Shown here piece by piece: positions 1 through 7,023 of a DNA stretch of 34,453 nucleotides. The notes below the pieces were generated by a model. The model was given only the letters and a program-made list of their open reading frames with translations, did no database searches and was not told the DNA's origin. Position 1 is the first letter of the stretch. Every line of letters starts with the position of its first letter. The position numbers and the translations under genes were made by a program. This stretch comes from Nocardia alba NBRC 108234 (GTDB taxonomy: Bacteria; Actinomycetota; Actinomycetes; Mycobacteriales; Mycobacteriaceae): positions 1 to 34,453 of the forward strand of contig NZ_BDAX01000022.1 of NCBI RefSeq assembly GCF_001612665.1. The letters run 5' to 3'.

Positions 1-75
1 CTGGGACTACCAATCAAAAATCCCAGCCACCCCCACACACCACCGCGCCCAATCCCCACCGCCACACCAATCCAA

Positions 76-89
76 GTTCCACGTGAAAC
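76..89. other. parS: parS-like centromere site 1
   Basis: GTTCCACGTGAAAC differs at one base from the widely conserved bacterial ParB site core GTTTCACGTGAAAC. The centre CACGTG and both arms are present. The same 14-mer recurs at 1236-1249, and a third variant lies at 22861-22874. Placement beside the expected parAB locus and within 10 kb of oriC fits ParB nucleation sites. Binding is inferred. Confidence 0.75.
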
Positions 90-129
90 CACACTTGTTC
101 GGCACGCAGAGCCGAATCGCGTTCCGCCC

Positions 130-185
130 GGTGACGGTGACGGTGACGGTGACGGTGACGGTGACGGTGACGGTGACGGTGACGG
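130..185. repeat. GGTGAC hexanucleotide microsatellite, about 9.3 copies
   Basis: Fifty-six bases consist of perfect GGTGAC repeats with no interruption, ending in GG before AAGCAAAG. It lies outside any supported gene, about 40 bp from parS-like site 1. A hexamer repeat would preserve frame if translated (Val-Thr), but nothing suggests it is translated. Perfect tracts of this length are usually length-variable through replication slippage. Confidence 0.95.
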
Positions 186-504
186 AAGCAAAGCACGGAT
201 CGGCACCCACCCGCCGACATAGGTCACGACATACACCGACACCCCCACAATCGATCAACCGCGCTCAAGCGACTCCATCAACCCCCAAACCGAAGATCAG
301 CCCCACGGACACCGATCAACTTTGCCCACACCCAACACCCGCATCGAAACCCACCCAACAAACATCCAAGCGAAACCCACCTACCCAACAAACGCGAAAC
401 CCCAAAGAAAATAGAGCCGCCCCAACCCCATACAACGACCCACAGCAAGATACGTCACGTTACGAAACGCACAACCCGGCTGACAAAAAGAAACTGAACC
501 CCGA

Positions 505-1251
505 TCAGGATTCCCGACGCTTCCGAGCCTTCTTCTCCGCCCCGGCAGCCTTACGTTCACTCCGACGACTCGGACGCTCAGAACGGGGGAGAAGCTCAGC
601 ACTGATAACAAGAGTGGGAACTTCCACAATGCCCGCACCACACCCCACGACACGGAGATCAGTAGCCCCGTCACGAATCAGCTCGGCACCGTCGCGCTCG
701 AGTTCTTCGGCAGCGCTCGTTCCCTTGAGGGCAAGCATTCGACCGTGGTCACGAAGGAGGGGGAGCGACCAGTGCGCGAGCTTCGCCAGCGGAGCGACCG
801 CGCGCGAGGTGACCACGTCCGCGCCGCCGGCTTCCTTGATCACCCCGGACTGCTCGGCACGTCCACGAACCACCGTGACATCCAGCCCGGCTTCTTCGAT
901 GAACTCGCTCAGGAAGATCGTCCGACGCAGCAGCGGCTCCACGAGCGTGATCCGGAGGTCGGGCCGAGCGATCGCCAGGGGGATCCCGGGAAGTCCGGCA
1001 CCGCTACCGATATCGACCACCGAGGAGTTCTCGTCGATCAGTTCGCCGATGACGGCACAGTTGAGGATGTGACGCTCCCACAACCGGGGAACCTCACGGG
1101 GGCCGATGAGACCCCGTTCCACACCGGCCGTCGCCAGTGCCGCGCAGTAACGCCGGGCGATGTCCAAGCGGTCACCGAACACGCGGGCAGCGGCGGCGGG
1201 CGGTTCCAGCTCGTCGGACAGCCCGCCCAGTTCTCGTTCCACGTGAAACAT
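505..1251 (-). CDS. rsmG: 16S rRNA (guanine527-N7)-methyltransferase RsmG (GidB)
   Basis: RsmG methylates N7 of G527 in 16S rRNA using S-adenosylmethionine; loss in relatives gives low-level streptomycin resistance. The Rossmann SAM motif VVDIGSGAGLPGIPLAIA and the following LVEPLLRRTIFL segment are visible, preceded by the family's GLIGPREVPRLWERHILNCA region. The C terminus carries a basic Arg/Lys-rich tail of about 25 residues. I chose the ATG at 1251, giving 248 residues that begin MFHVER, because GGAAGG lies directly upstream, though very close. An in-frame TTG at 1269 would add six residues. The first codons overlap parS-like site 2. The gene is last in the leftward cluster, separated from jag by a terminator. 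Confidence 0.95.
   Translation of the reverse strand: MFHVERELGGLSDELEPPAAAARVFGDRLDIARRYCAALATAGVERGLIGPREVPRLWERHILNCAVIGELIDENSSVVDIGSGAGLPGIPLAIARPDLRITLVEPLLRRTIFLSEFIEEAGLDVTVVRGRAEQSGVIKEAGGADVVTSRAVAPLAKLAHWSLPLLRDHGRMLALKGTSAAEELERDGAELIRDGATDLRVVGCGAGIVEVPTLVISAELLPRSERPSRRSERKAAGAEKKARKRRES
1236..1249. other. parS: parS-like centromere site 2 inside the rsmG start
   Basis: GTTCCACGTGAAAC is identical to site 1. Read on the minus strand it encodes the Phe-His-Val-Glu residues immediately after the rsmG ATG. Sites of this kind at gidB and par genes are known in other bacteria, where proteins begin MFHV. ParB binding here would sit on the translation start region of rsmG. Confidence 0.8.
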
Positions 1252-1270
1252 CCTTCCGAGTGATGGCAAT

Positions 1271-1302
1271 GAAAAAGCCCCCGGTCCGAGACCGGAGGCC
1301 TA
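1271..1302 (-). terminator. Rho-independent terminator after jag
   Basis: On the minus strand a 6-bp stem CCGGTC / GACCGG with loop TCG is extended by flanking G-C pairs and followed by GGGCTTTTTC. It lies 34 bp past the jag stop and about 20 bp before the rsmG start, so it separates the ribosome/insertase operon from rsmG. Confidence 0.85.
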
Positions 1303-1335
1303 ATCACATTGTTCGTGGTTGCGGCGGAAGTCAGC

Positions 1336-1872
1336 CTACTCGGGCACTACCACCACGTGGCGATTCGGCTCGACGCCCTCGCTCTCGCTCGCCACGCCGT
1401 CGATGTCGGCGACGGCGTCATGCACGATCTTGCGCTCGAACGGAGTCATCGCGGACAGCGCCTCCGGCGCACCCGACTCCAGCACCCGCTTCGCGGCAGC
1501 GACGCCGATCTCGCTCAGGTCGGCGCGGCGCTGCGCGCGCCAACCGGCCACATCGAGCATCAGCCGACTGCGCACGCCGGTCGCCTGCTGCACGGCGAGC
1601 CGGGTCAGCTCCTGCAACGCGTCGAGCACTTCCCCGTTGCGGCCGACGAGCTTGGTCAGATCGCGCCCGCCATCGATGCTCACGATGGCGCGGTCGCCCT
1701 CGACGTCGAGGTCGATATCGCCATCGAAGTCGAGCACGTCGAGTAGCTGCTCGAGGTAGTCGCCGGCGATCTCGCCTTCTTCGATCAACGCTTCTTCGGC
1801 GTCGTTCACGACGTCAACAGCAGTCGTCGCCACAGTGGCGTCCCCTCCGTCGGTTTCGGTCTCAACAGTCAT
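1336..1872 (-). CDS. jag: Jag/KhpB-family single-stranded nucleic-acid-binding protein
   Basis: A KH-R3H RNA-binding protein of the Jag (SpoIIIJ-associated, KhpB) family, 178 residues. After an acidic N-terminal stretch (residues 1-50, many Glu/Asp), the KH domain carries KLVGRNGEVLDALQELTRLA (GxxG as GRNG). The R3H domain follows (LESGAPEALSAMTPFERKIVHDAV), where R3H proteins normally have an Arg-x3-His; here FERKIVHDA fits. The ATG at 1872 has GAGGGA just upstream; longer frames to 2091 read into yidC and are shadows. It follows yidC by 25 bp, the standard actinobacterial arrangement, and likely links RNA metabolism with cell-envelope growth. Confidence 0.93.
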   Translation of the reverse strand: MTVETETDGGDATVATTAVDVVNDAEEALIEEGEIAGDYLEQLLDVLDFDGDIDLDVEGDRAIVSIDGGRDLTKLVGRNGEVLDALQELTRLAVQQATGVRSRLMLDVAGWRAQRRADLSEIGVAAAKRVLESGAPEALSAMTPFERKIVHDAVADIDGVASESEGVEPNRHVVVVPE

Positions 1873-1897
1873 TGGATTCCCTCTATCCGATCGCGTC

Positions 1898-2980
1898 TCA
1901 GCGCTTACGCTTCTGGTTCGCACGGCCACGGTTACCTGGCCGCTGCTGCCCGCCGGGCCTACGCTTGCCACCGCCCTGCTTGGCCGACTGTTTGGGAGTG
2001 GTGCCGTTGGTCGCCGCGGTGCCGTTCGCCGACGGCTCGTCATCGACGGCCGGGGCATCCTGCTTCTTGCGGATGTCGACCGGCTTGGCACCGGGCTTGG
2101 GCGCGTTCTGCGACCGCAGCTCCAGCTTCTTCTGCTTGCGCTCTTCCTCTTCCTTTTCCATCCGACCGAACACCAGGTGCTGCTGTCCGTAGGTCCAGAT
2201 GTTGTTGGCCACCCAGTAGATCAGGATGCCGATCATCAGGAAGGGGCCACCGACCATCACGCCGAGCGGGAAAACCCACAGCGACAGCTTGTTCATGATG
2301 GCGGCCTGCGGGTTGGCGGCGGCTTCGGGAGTCTGCCGCTGCACCGACGCGCGAGCGTTGAAGTGGGTCGCCAAGCCGGCGATGATCATCAGCGGGACGG
2401 CGACGAGCGCGATGTTCAGCTTGGTGGGCGTGCCGCCCCAGTCCGCGAAGGCTTCCAGCTGCTCGGGCGGCGCGGTGATGAACGCCGCGATCGGCGCACC
2501 GAAGATGCGGGCACTCAGGAACGACTGGACATCGGCCGCGCTGAAGATGTAGTTCGCGGTGTGCGCGTTGTCGTAGTTGGACATCCCGATCTGACCCCAG
2601 CCGGTGCCGGTCCGGTTGAACGAGCGCAGCACGTGGAACAGACCGAGGAAGACCGGCACCTGCACCAGGACGGGCAGGCAGCCCATGAGCGGGTTGAAGC
2701 CGTGCTCCTTCTGGAGCTTCTGCATCTCCTTCGCCATGGTCTCGCGGTCGTTCTTGTACTTCTTCTGCAGCTCCTTGATCTGAGGCTGCAGCTCTTGCAT
2801 CTGTTTGGTTGTGCGTACCTGCTTGACGAACGGCTTGTACAGCACCAGGCGCAGCGTGAACACGAGGAACACGATCGCCAGTGCCCACGTGAGACCGCTG
2901 TCAGGCCCGAACACAAACCCGAAGGCTTTGTGCCAGAACCACAGAATTGCGGATACCGGCCAATAGATGATGTCGAGCAC
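1898..2980 (-). CDS. yidC: Membrane protein insertase YidC/Oxa1 family
   Basis: A 360-residue inner-membrane insertase that helps membrane proteins fold and insert, alone or with SecYEG. The N-terminal segment IIYWPVSAILWFWHKAFGFV is hydrophobic. The family core follows: the YKPFVKQVRTTKQMQELQPQ cytoplasmic loop, then MGCLPVLVQVPVFLGLFHVL. Later membrane segments fall at about residues 185-205 and 240-270. The C-terminal 70 residues are hydrophilic and very basic (KRRPGGQQRP...NQKRKR), typical of actinobacterial YidC and possibly ribosome-contacting. The start is GTG at 2980, four bases after the yidD stop, so translation is probably coupled. No Bacillus-type lipobox is evident at the N terminus. 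Confidence 0.96.
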   Translation of the reverse strand: MLDIIYWPVSAILWFWHKAFGFVFGPDSGLTWALAIVFLVFTLRLVLYKPFVKQVRTTKQMQELQPQIKELQKKYKNDRETMAKEMQKLQKEHGFNPLMGCLPVLVQVPVFLGLFHVLRSFNRTGTGWGQIGMSNYDNAHTANYIFSAADVQSFLSARIFGAPIAAFITAPPEQLEAFADWGGTPTKLNIALVAVPLMIIAGLATHFNARASVQRQTPEAAANPQAAIMNKLSLWVFPLGVMVGGPFLMIGILIYWVANNIWTYGQQHLVFGRMEKEEEERKQKKLELRSQNAPKPGAKPVDIRKKQDAPAVDDEPSANGTAATNGTTPKQSAKQGGGKRRPGGQQRPGNRGRANQKRKR

Positions 2981-2984
2981 GGCT

Positions 2985-3284
2985 CTAAGTACTCCCGTCG
3001 TTCGTATCGCCGATCAGCACTGGCGATGACTGTGTGCAGGCTTTCGACCCGCGCTCAGGCACGGGATCCCACCCTCCAGGGTGCCAGGGCGCGCATTTCG
3101 CGAGCCGCACGACCGTGAGTGCCGATCCGACGACCAACCCGCGGGTGCGCAGGGCAGTCACCGCGTACTCACTGCAGGTGGGGGTGAACCGGCAGATCGG
3201 CATCCGGGTGGGGGAGACATAGGTCCGGTACAGCTCGATCAGCGCGATCAGGGCTTTGGCGGGCAGGCGGGTGAGGGTCCTCAT
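2985..3284 (-). CDS. yidD: Membrane protein insertion efficiency factor YidD
   Basis: A small (99-residue) peripheral membrane protein of the YidD (DUF37) family that assists YidC-dependent insertion. Family hallmarks are clear: an amphipathic N terminus (LIALIELYRTYVSP), the cysteine motif CRFTPTCSEYAVTAL and KCAPWHPGGWDPVPE. The usual His of KCHP is Ala here, with a His two residues later. The ATG at 3284 overlaps the rnpA stop by one base (TGATG). A GTG immediately upstream at 3287 would overlap by four and is equally possible. The gene is sandwiched between rnpA and yidC, as in most bacteria. Confidence 0.93.
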   Translation of the reverse strand: MRTLTRLPAKALIALIELYRTYVSPTRMPICRFTPTCSEYAVTALRTRGLVVGSALTVVRLAKCAPWHPGGWDPVPERGSKACTQSSPVLIGDTNDGST

Positions 3285-3700
3285 CACCGTTCACCGGCCG
3301 AGGTGCGTCCGAGCGCGAGCTCCGGTTCCCCGCGCAAGCCGAGCTTGCGTAGGCCGGTGCGCAGCTGGCGCAGCAACTCGACGGAATCGGCGGTGGCGGC
3401 GCCGGGCAGTGCGCGGATCACGACATCGGTGCCGACCGGTAGTTCTTCGACAACCTGGGCGCACATATGACGCAGGCGGCGGGCCACCCGGTGGCGAACC
3501 ACCGCGTTACCCACCGCCTTGCTGACAATCAGTCCGAACCGAGGACCACCTACGCGGACCAGAGAATCGCCATCGGCGACATCGTCGTACCCGTGCGTGA
3601 GCGCGTGTACGACGAGATCTCGCCTCCCGATTCGCTGACCGCGGCGCACCGTGCGGGAGAATTCGGCACGGTGGTGCAACCGATACGGCTCAGGCAACAC
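3284..3700 (-). CDS. rnpA: Ribonuclease P protein component
   Basis: RnpA (C5 protein) is the 138-residue protein subunit that with RNase P RNA cleaves 5' leaders from pre-tRNAs. The N-terminal MLPEPYRLHHRAEFSRTVRRG is the family opening. The RNR-type motif is present as AVGNAVVRHRVARRLRH, the basic helix that binds RNA. The start is GTG at 3700, giving the canonical MLPxxxRL beginning; a TTG follows directly. It lies between rpmH and yidD in the leftward cluster. Length and motifs are normal. Confidence 0.96.
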   Translation of the reverse strand: MLPEPYRLHHRAEFSRTVRRGQRIGRRDLVVHALTHGYDDVADGDSLVRVGGPRFGLIVSKAVGNAVVRHRVARRLRHMCAQVVEELPVGTDVVIRALPGAATADSVELLRQLRTGLRKLGLRGEPELALGRTSAGER

Positions 3701-3722
3701 CCGAGCGTCCGACTACGCGCGA

Positions 3723-3866
3723 TCAGGCAGTCAGTTCGGTACGGCCCTTACGGCGACGCGCCGCAACGATGGCGCGGCCCGCACGGGTCCGCATCCGGAG
3801 ACGGAAGCCGTGGACGCGCGCCCGACGACGGTTGTTCGGCTGGAACGTCCGCTTGCCCTTGGCCAC
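3723..3866 (-). CDS. rpmH: 50S ribosomal protein L34
   Basis: Translating the minus strand gives 47 residues starting MAKGKRTFQPNNRRRARVHG and ending GRTELTA. This is the standard L34: highly basic, with the conserved KRTFQPNNRRRA and HGFRLRMRTRAGR blocks. The start is GTG at 3866, with AGGAG eight bases upstream. It opens the rpmH-rnpA-yidD-yidC-jag transcript from the promoter at 4019-4047, leaving an approximately 145-nt leader. Confidence 0.97.
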   Translation of the reverse strand: MAKGKRTFQPNNRRRARVHGFRLRMRTRAGRAIVAARRRKGRTELTA

Positions 3867-4018
3867 GGTCAACACTCCTGTAGTAAGTGGGCACCATTCG
3901 GCGCCCGAAGTCTGTACAAATGATTTGTCTGCGCCGCGGACCGCGGTCTACGCACAGATTGCCTTGGCGATCGGTGTGCAGCAGACAGCCGCCAACCGCG
4001 CCAAGGGGTGACTGTACG

Positions 4019-4047
4019 AGGGTACTTACCCCGAAGGGACGGGTCAA
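4019..4047 (-). promoter_or_regulatory. Sigma70-type promoter of the rpmH operon
   Basis: On the minus strand, TTGACC (4047-4042) is followed by a 17-bp spacer and TACCCT (4024-4019). Both hexamers and the spacing match actinobacterial housekeeping promoters. The predicted start point is near 4012. Confidence 0.75.
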
Positions 4048-4288
4048 ACTCGGCCCCCCGTACCTGTCACCGGCACGTGGTCAAGGCTACCGGACGCCGC
4101 ACCCTGCCCGGTGCCCGGCCCGACCAGGCACGACACGCCCGGGCAACAGTGACGCATGCAGCGACTTTTCGTGAGTTCTTCCACACCTCTGGCATTGTGG
4201 GGCGCGGCCAGCTAGCCTCTGTAGCCGGGGGATTGCTGAAGAACCGCAGGTCCAGCCCCATTCGCTGCCACACGCTGGCAGAATTCCT

Positions 4289-4332
4289 TTATCCCCAGGT
4301 TTGTCCACATCTGTGGATAATTATGTGGACAG
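4289..4332. promoter_or_regulatory. DnaA-box cluster upstream of dnaA
   Basis: Four sites lie in 44 bp: TTATCCCCA (4289-4297, 8/9), TTGTCCACA (4301-4309, perfect), TGTGGATAA (4312-4320, perfect on the minus strand) and TGTGGACAG (4324-4332, 8/9 on the minus strand). The consensus used is TT(A/G)TCCACA. Two face right and two face left. Placement upstream of dnaA suggests autoregulation of dnaA transcription and perhaps DnaA titration. Confidence 0.8.
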
Positions 4333-4516
4333 ACGGCCGCAGTGGCATATTCGTAAGGCCGTCGGTGCCCGCGCCGTGGTCCGCCGATCGCCGGACCGCA
4401 GCGTTCCAACCGGCTTCGGTTGTACGCAGGATCACTGGAATACACCTGTTCACGGGTGCTTTCCGGCGTGCGCGAAGGCCGTGGGTCCCAACAAACCGGT
4501 CCGGGGAGGACGCTGT

Positions 4517-6784
4517 ATGGACGACGAGCAGAACGTGCTGGCCACAGTGTGGCCGGAGGTGGTTGCCGAGCTCACCACCGGCTCTGCCGACGGCGCCATC
4601 CCCGCGGTGAGTCGCGCGCAGCAGGCCTGGTTGAAGCTGGTGAAGCCACTCACCGTCGCGCAGGGTTTCGCGTTGCTGTCGGTCCCGTCGTCGCTGGCGC
4701 AGGAGGCGATCGAGCGTGATCTGCGCGAGCCGATCCTGCGCTCGCTCGCCCGCCGACTGGGTCCCCAGGTGGAGGGACTCGGGGTGCGCATCGCCGCGCC
4801 GAGCCCGGCCGCGGGGGAGCGGGCCGGTAGTTCGCCCCGACACGCCAGGATGACGAGCAGGCCGGAGCGTCCGCGCGAGCAGGTGCGCCCGCCCGCGGGT
4901 TATCCCGGGCCCGATTTCAGTGCTCCTGATTACGCCGCCCGTGGTGAGTACGGCAGGCCGCGGTACGGTGCGGGCGAGTACCCCGGCCAGGGCGGCGAGT
5001 ACGGCAACGACTATCAGCCCTCGCCCGACTATCCCGCCAACGGCGAGTACTCCAACAGCTACGGCGGCCGTGAGTACCCCGGGCAGGCCGGCGAGTACGG
5101 CGAGCGAAACGACTACGCGGGGCACCGCGAGTACCCGGCCGAACCGGAGTACCAGCAGCAACAGCCCGAGTACCAGCAGAACCCGTCGGAATTGCGCCAG
5201 CTCCCGGAATACCAGCAGGCAGCCTCGGACTACGGCCAGCAGCCGGAGTACAAGCAGCCGCCCTCGGACTACGGCCAGCAGGCGGATTATCAGCAGGCGC
5301 CGTCCGATTTCGGTCAGCCCGCCGAATACCAGGGCGAGCGCGGCGAGTTCGGCGGCACCGATTTCGAGCCGGGCGCGGCGTACCCGGTACCCGACTATCC
5401 CGGCGCCGAGTTCGGCGGCCGCGGTGAGTTCCGTGGCGCGCGGCCGGACCAGCGGGTACCCGAGACCGCACCGCCCGCCCGCCGCGAGCAGAGCGCCGCG
5501 CCGCGCCGCGACCATTCCGGGCAGGAGTCGCTGTTCACTCCCGACCCGGCGCCGCAGCGCGCGCCGAACCGCGGCAGACCGTCCGAGGAGCCCGCCGCCG
5601 CTCGTGCCGAGGAGCCGAGCGCCGAGGGCAAGGACAAGCCGTTCCCCGGCCAGCCCGGTGCACAGCCGGTCGACGACGAACCGGTGGTGAGCAACCGCAA
5701 CAACTGGCCGACCTACTTCAACAAGTCGCCCGAGGCGGCGCCGCAGTCCTCGTCGTCGGCCAGTCTCAATGCCAAGTACACGTTCGAGACGTTTGTCATC
5801 GGCGCGTCCAACCGTTTCGCGCATGCCGCCGCGGTCGCCATCGCGGAGGCGCCCGCGCGCGCCTACAACCCGCTGTTCGTCTGGGGCGCTTCGGGATTGG
5901 GCAAAACCCACCTGCTGCACGCGGCCGGTCACTACGCGCAGCGGTTGTTCCCCGGCATGCGGGTGAAATACGTCTCCACCGAGGAATTCACCAACGACTT
6001 CATCAACAGCCTGCGCGACGACCGCAAGGTCGCGTTCAAGCGTCGTTACCGCGAGACCGACATCCTGCTGGTCGACGACATCCAGTTCATCGAGGGCAAG
6101 GAAGGTATCCAGGAGGAGTTCTTCCACACCTTCAACACCTTGCACAACGCGAACAAGCAGATCGTGGTGTCCTCGGATCGGCCGCCCAAGCAGCTGGCCA
6201 CCCTGGAGGAACGGCTGCGAACTCGCTTCGAGTGGGGCCTGATCACCGATGTGCAACCGCCTGAGCTGGAGACGCGCATCGCGATTCTGCGTAAGAAGGC
6301 GCGGATGGACCGGCTCGATGTGCCGCACGACGTGCTCGAGCTGATCGCGAGCCGGGTGGAGCGCAATATTCGCGAACTCGAGGGCGCGTTGATCCGGGTG
6401 ACGGCATTCGCCTCGCTCAACGGTCAACCGCTCGATCTCTCGCTGGCCGAGGTGGTGTTGCGTGATCTGATGCCCGACACAGCCGCGCTGGAGATCAACG
6501 CGGCGACGATCATGGCCGTCACCGCCGAGTACTTCAACACCACGCTCGAGGAGTTGACCGGGCCGGGCAAGGCACGTCCGCTGGCGCAGGCCCGGCAGAT
6601 CGCGATGTACCTGTGCCGTGAACTCACCGATCTGTCGCTGCCCAAGATCGGGCAGGCGTTCGGCCGCGACCACACCACGGTGATGTACGCGGAGAAGAAG
6701 GTGCGCAAGGAGATGACCGAGCGGCGCCGGGTCTACGACCAGGTCCAAGAACTCACAGCCCGAATCAAACAGCGCTCCCGCTGA
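4517..6784 (+). CDS. dnaA: Chromosomal replication initiator DnaA with giant linker domain
   Basis: DnaA binds DnaA boxes, melts oriC and loads the replicative helicase. The ATG at 4517 (MDDEQNVLATVWPEVVAEL) follows GGGGAGGA and gives 755 residues. Domain I is about residues 1-95. Domain II spans about 96-412 and is low complexity, rich in Tyr, Gln, Gly, Glu and Pro. The AAA+ domain starts near 417 (LNAKYTFETFVIGASN), with Walker A GASGLGKTH near 457-465 and Walker B ILLVDDIQF near 516-524. Domain IV has the DNA-binding signature GRDHTTVMYAEKKV near 716-729. Most DnaA proteins have 450-520 residues; Streptomyces versions reach about 620-660. Nearly all the extra length is in domain II. A strong terminator follows. 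Confidence 0.97.
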   Translation: MDDEQNVLATVWPEVVAELTTGSADGAIPAVSRAQQAWLKLVKPLTVAQGFALLSVPSSLAQEAIERDLREPILRSLARRLGPQVEGLGVRIAAPSPAAGERAGSSPRHARMTSRPERPREQVRPPAGYPGPDFSAPDYAARGEYGRPRYGAGEYPGQGGEYGNDYQPSPDYPANGEYSNSYGGREYPGQAGEYGERNDYAGHREYPAEPEYQQQQPEYQQNPSELRQLPEYQQAASDYGQQPEYKQPPSDYGQQADYQQAPSDFGQPAEYQGERGEFGGTDFEPGAAYPVPDYPGAEFGGRGEFRGARPDQRVPETAPPARREQSAAPRRDHSGQESLFTPDPAPQRAPNRGRPSEEPAAARAEEPSAEGKDKPFPGQPGAQPVDDEPVVSNRNNWPTYFNKSPEAAPQSSSSASLNAKYTFETFVIGASNRFAHAAAVAIAEAPARAYNPLFVWGASGLGKTHLLHAAGHYAQRLFPGMRVKYVSTEEFTNDFINSLRDDRKVAFKRRYRETDILLVDDIQFIEGKEGIQEEFFHTFNTLHNANKQIVVSSDRPPKQLATLEERLRTRFEWGLITDVQPPELETRIAILRKKARMDRLDVPHDVLELIASRVERNIRELEGALIRVTAFASLNGQPLDLSLAEVVLRDLMPDTAALEINAATIMAVTAEYFNTTLEELTGPGKARPLAQARQIAMYLCRELTDLSLPKIGQAFGRDHTTVMYAEKKVRKEMTERRRVYDQVQELTARIKQRSR
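5216..5332 (+). repeat. Three 39-bp tandem repeats in the dnaA linker
   Basis: Units begin at 5216, 5255 and 5294. Each encodes 13 residues of the form QAxSDYGQQxxYx (residues about 234-272 of DnaA). The third unit is diverged (SDFGQPAEYQ). The repeats are the most regular part of a longer Tyr-rich tract covering about residues 131-301. Confidence 0.9.
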
Positions 6785-6800
6785 TTTCATCCACAACCCC

Positions 6801-6835
6801 GAACACCGCCCTGACCTGGGGCGGTGTTCTTTTTT
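6801..6835 (+). terminator. Rho-independent terminator after dnaA
   Basis: A perfect 11-bp stem (GAACACCGCCC and its complement GGGCGGTGTTC) closes a 7-base loop and runs straight into six T residues. It ends the dnaA transcript 17 bp past the stop codon and so shields oriC from transcription. Confidence 0.95.
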
Positions 6836-6837
6836 GC

Positions 6838-6885
6838 CCTGTGGATTCCTCGAGGAATTCCTGTGGATTCCTCGAGGAATCCACA
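6838..6885. repeat. oriC dyad block A: two 22-bp tandem units, one perfect 24-bp palindrome
   Basis: CCTGTGGATTCCTCGAGGAAT occurs at 6838 and again at 6860, exactly 22 bp apart. The second unit continues to form a perfect 24-bp palindrome at 6862-6885, with half-site TGTGGATTCCTC. Each half begins with TGTGGAT, the first seven bases of an inverted DnaA box (TGTGGATAA). The centre is CTCGAG. Confidence 0.9.
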
Positions 6886-7023
6886 CCTTTGTGCACCGGT
6901 CGGTGCACAGGGTGTTGGGCGAGGGTGTGCAGCGTTCATGCACAGGCAGTTGTCCACATCATCCACAAGACGCTCTACTAACACCTGTGCACTAGCGGTG
7001 ACCTGCGATGTCACCGAATCGGG

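Larger units (their letters stand above)
1..504. other. Gene-poor stretch left of rsmG (probable rsmG-parA spacer)
   Basis: No convincing gene is seen. A long plus-strand frame crosses this stretch and runs antisense into rsmG, but its composition (Thr/Pro/Arg-rich, repeat-encoded Val-Thr run) is that of a shadow frame. The plus strand is strongly C/A-rich and G-poor between about 230 and 480. It carries a parS-like site (76-89), a GGTGAC tandem repeat (130-185) and an imperfect direct repeat (CGAAACCCACC...CCAACAAAC, 345-363 and 371-393). In related genomes parA and parB follow rsmG, so this is probably the rsmG-parA spacer; parA itself is not in the window. Confidence 0.6.
3867..4516. other. 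rpmH-dnaA divergent intergenic region
   Basis: These 650 bp separate leftward rpmH from rightward dnaA. They contain the rpmH promoter (4019-4047) and four DnaA boxes or near-boxes (4289-4332). A purine-rich RBS (GGGGAGGA, 4503-4510) precedes dnaA. No confident dnaA promoter could be picked. No gene is supported; the plus-strand frame that runs in from 4301 is an N-terminal extension of dnaA without conserved sequence. Confidence 0.7.

Noticed and set aside
83..1072. Long plus-strand frame (329 codons) through the GGTGAC repeat and across rsmG
   Set aside because: It is antisense to a clear rsmG, has repeat-derived Val-Thr and low-complexity Pro/Arg/Thr sequence, and no recognisable motif.
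2870..2895. CACGTGAG within yidC as another parS
   Set aside because: Only the central CACGTG matches and the arms fail; the same holds for other CACGTG hits in coding DNA.
4301..4516. In-frame N-terminal extension of DnaA from an upstream ATG
   Set aside because: The extra 72 residues are not DnaA-like and run through the DnaA-box cluster, while MDDEQNVL at 4517 has a strong RBS and matches the family start.
4289..6943. 884-codon minus-strand frame opposite dnaA
   Set aside because: It mirrors the dnaA codon bias in high-GC DNA and has no motif, while dnaA is certain.
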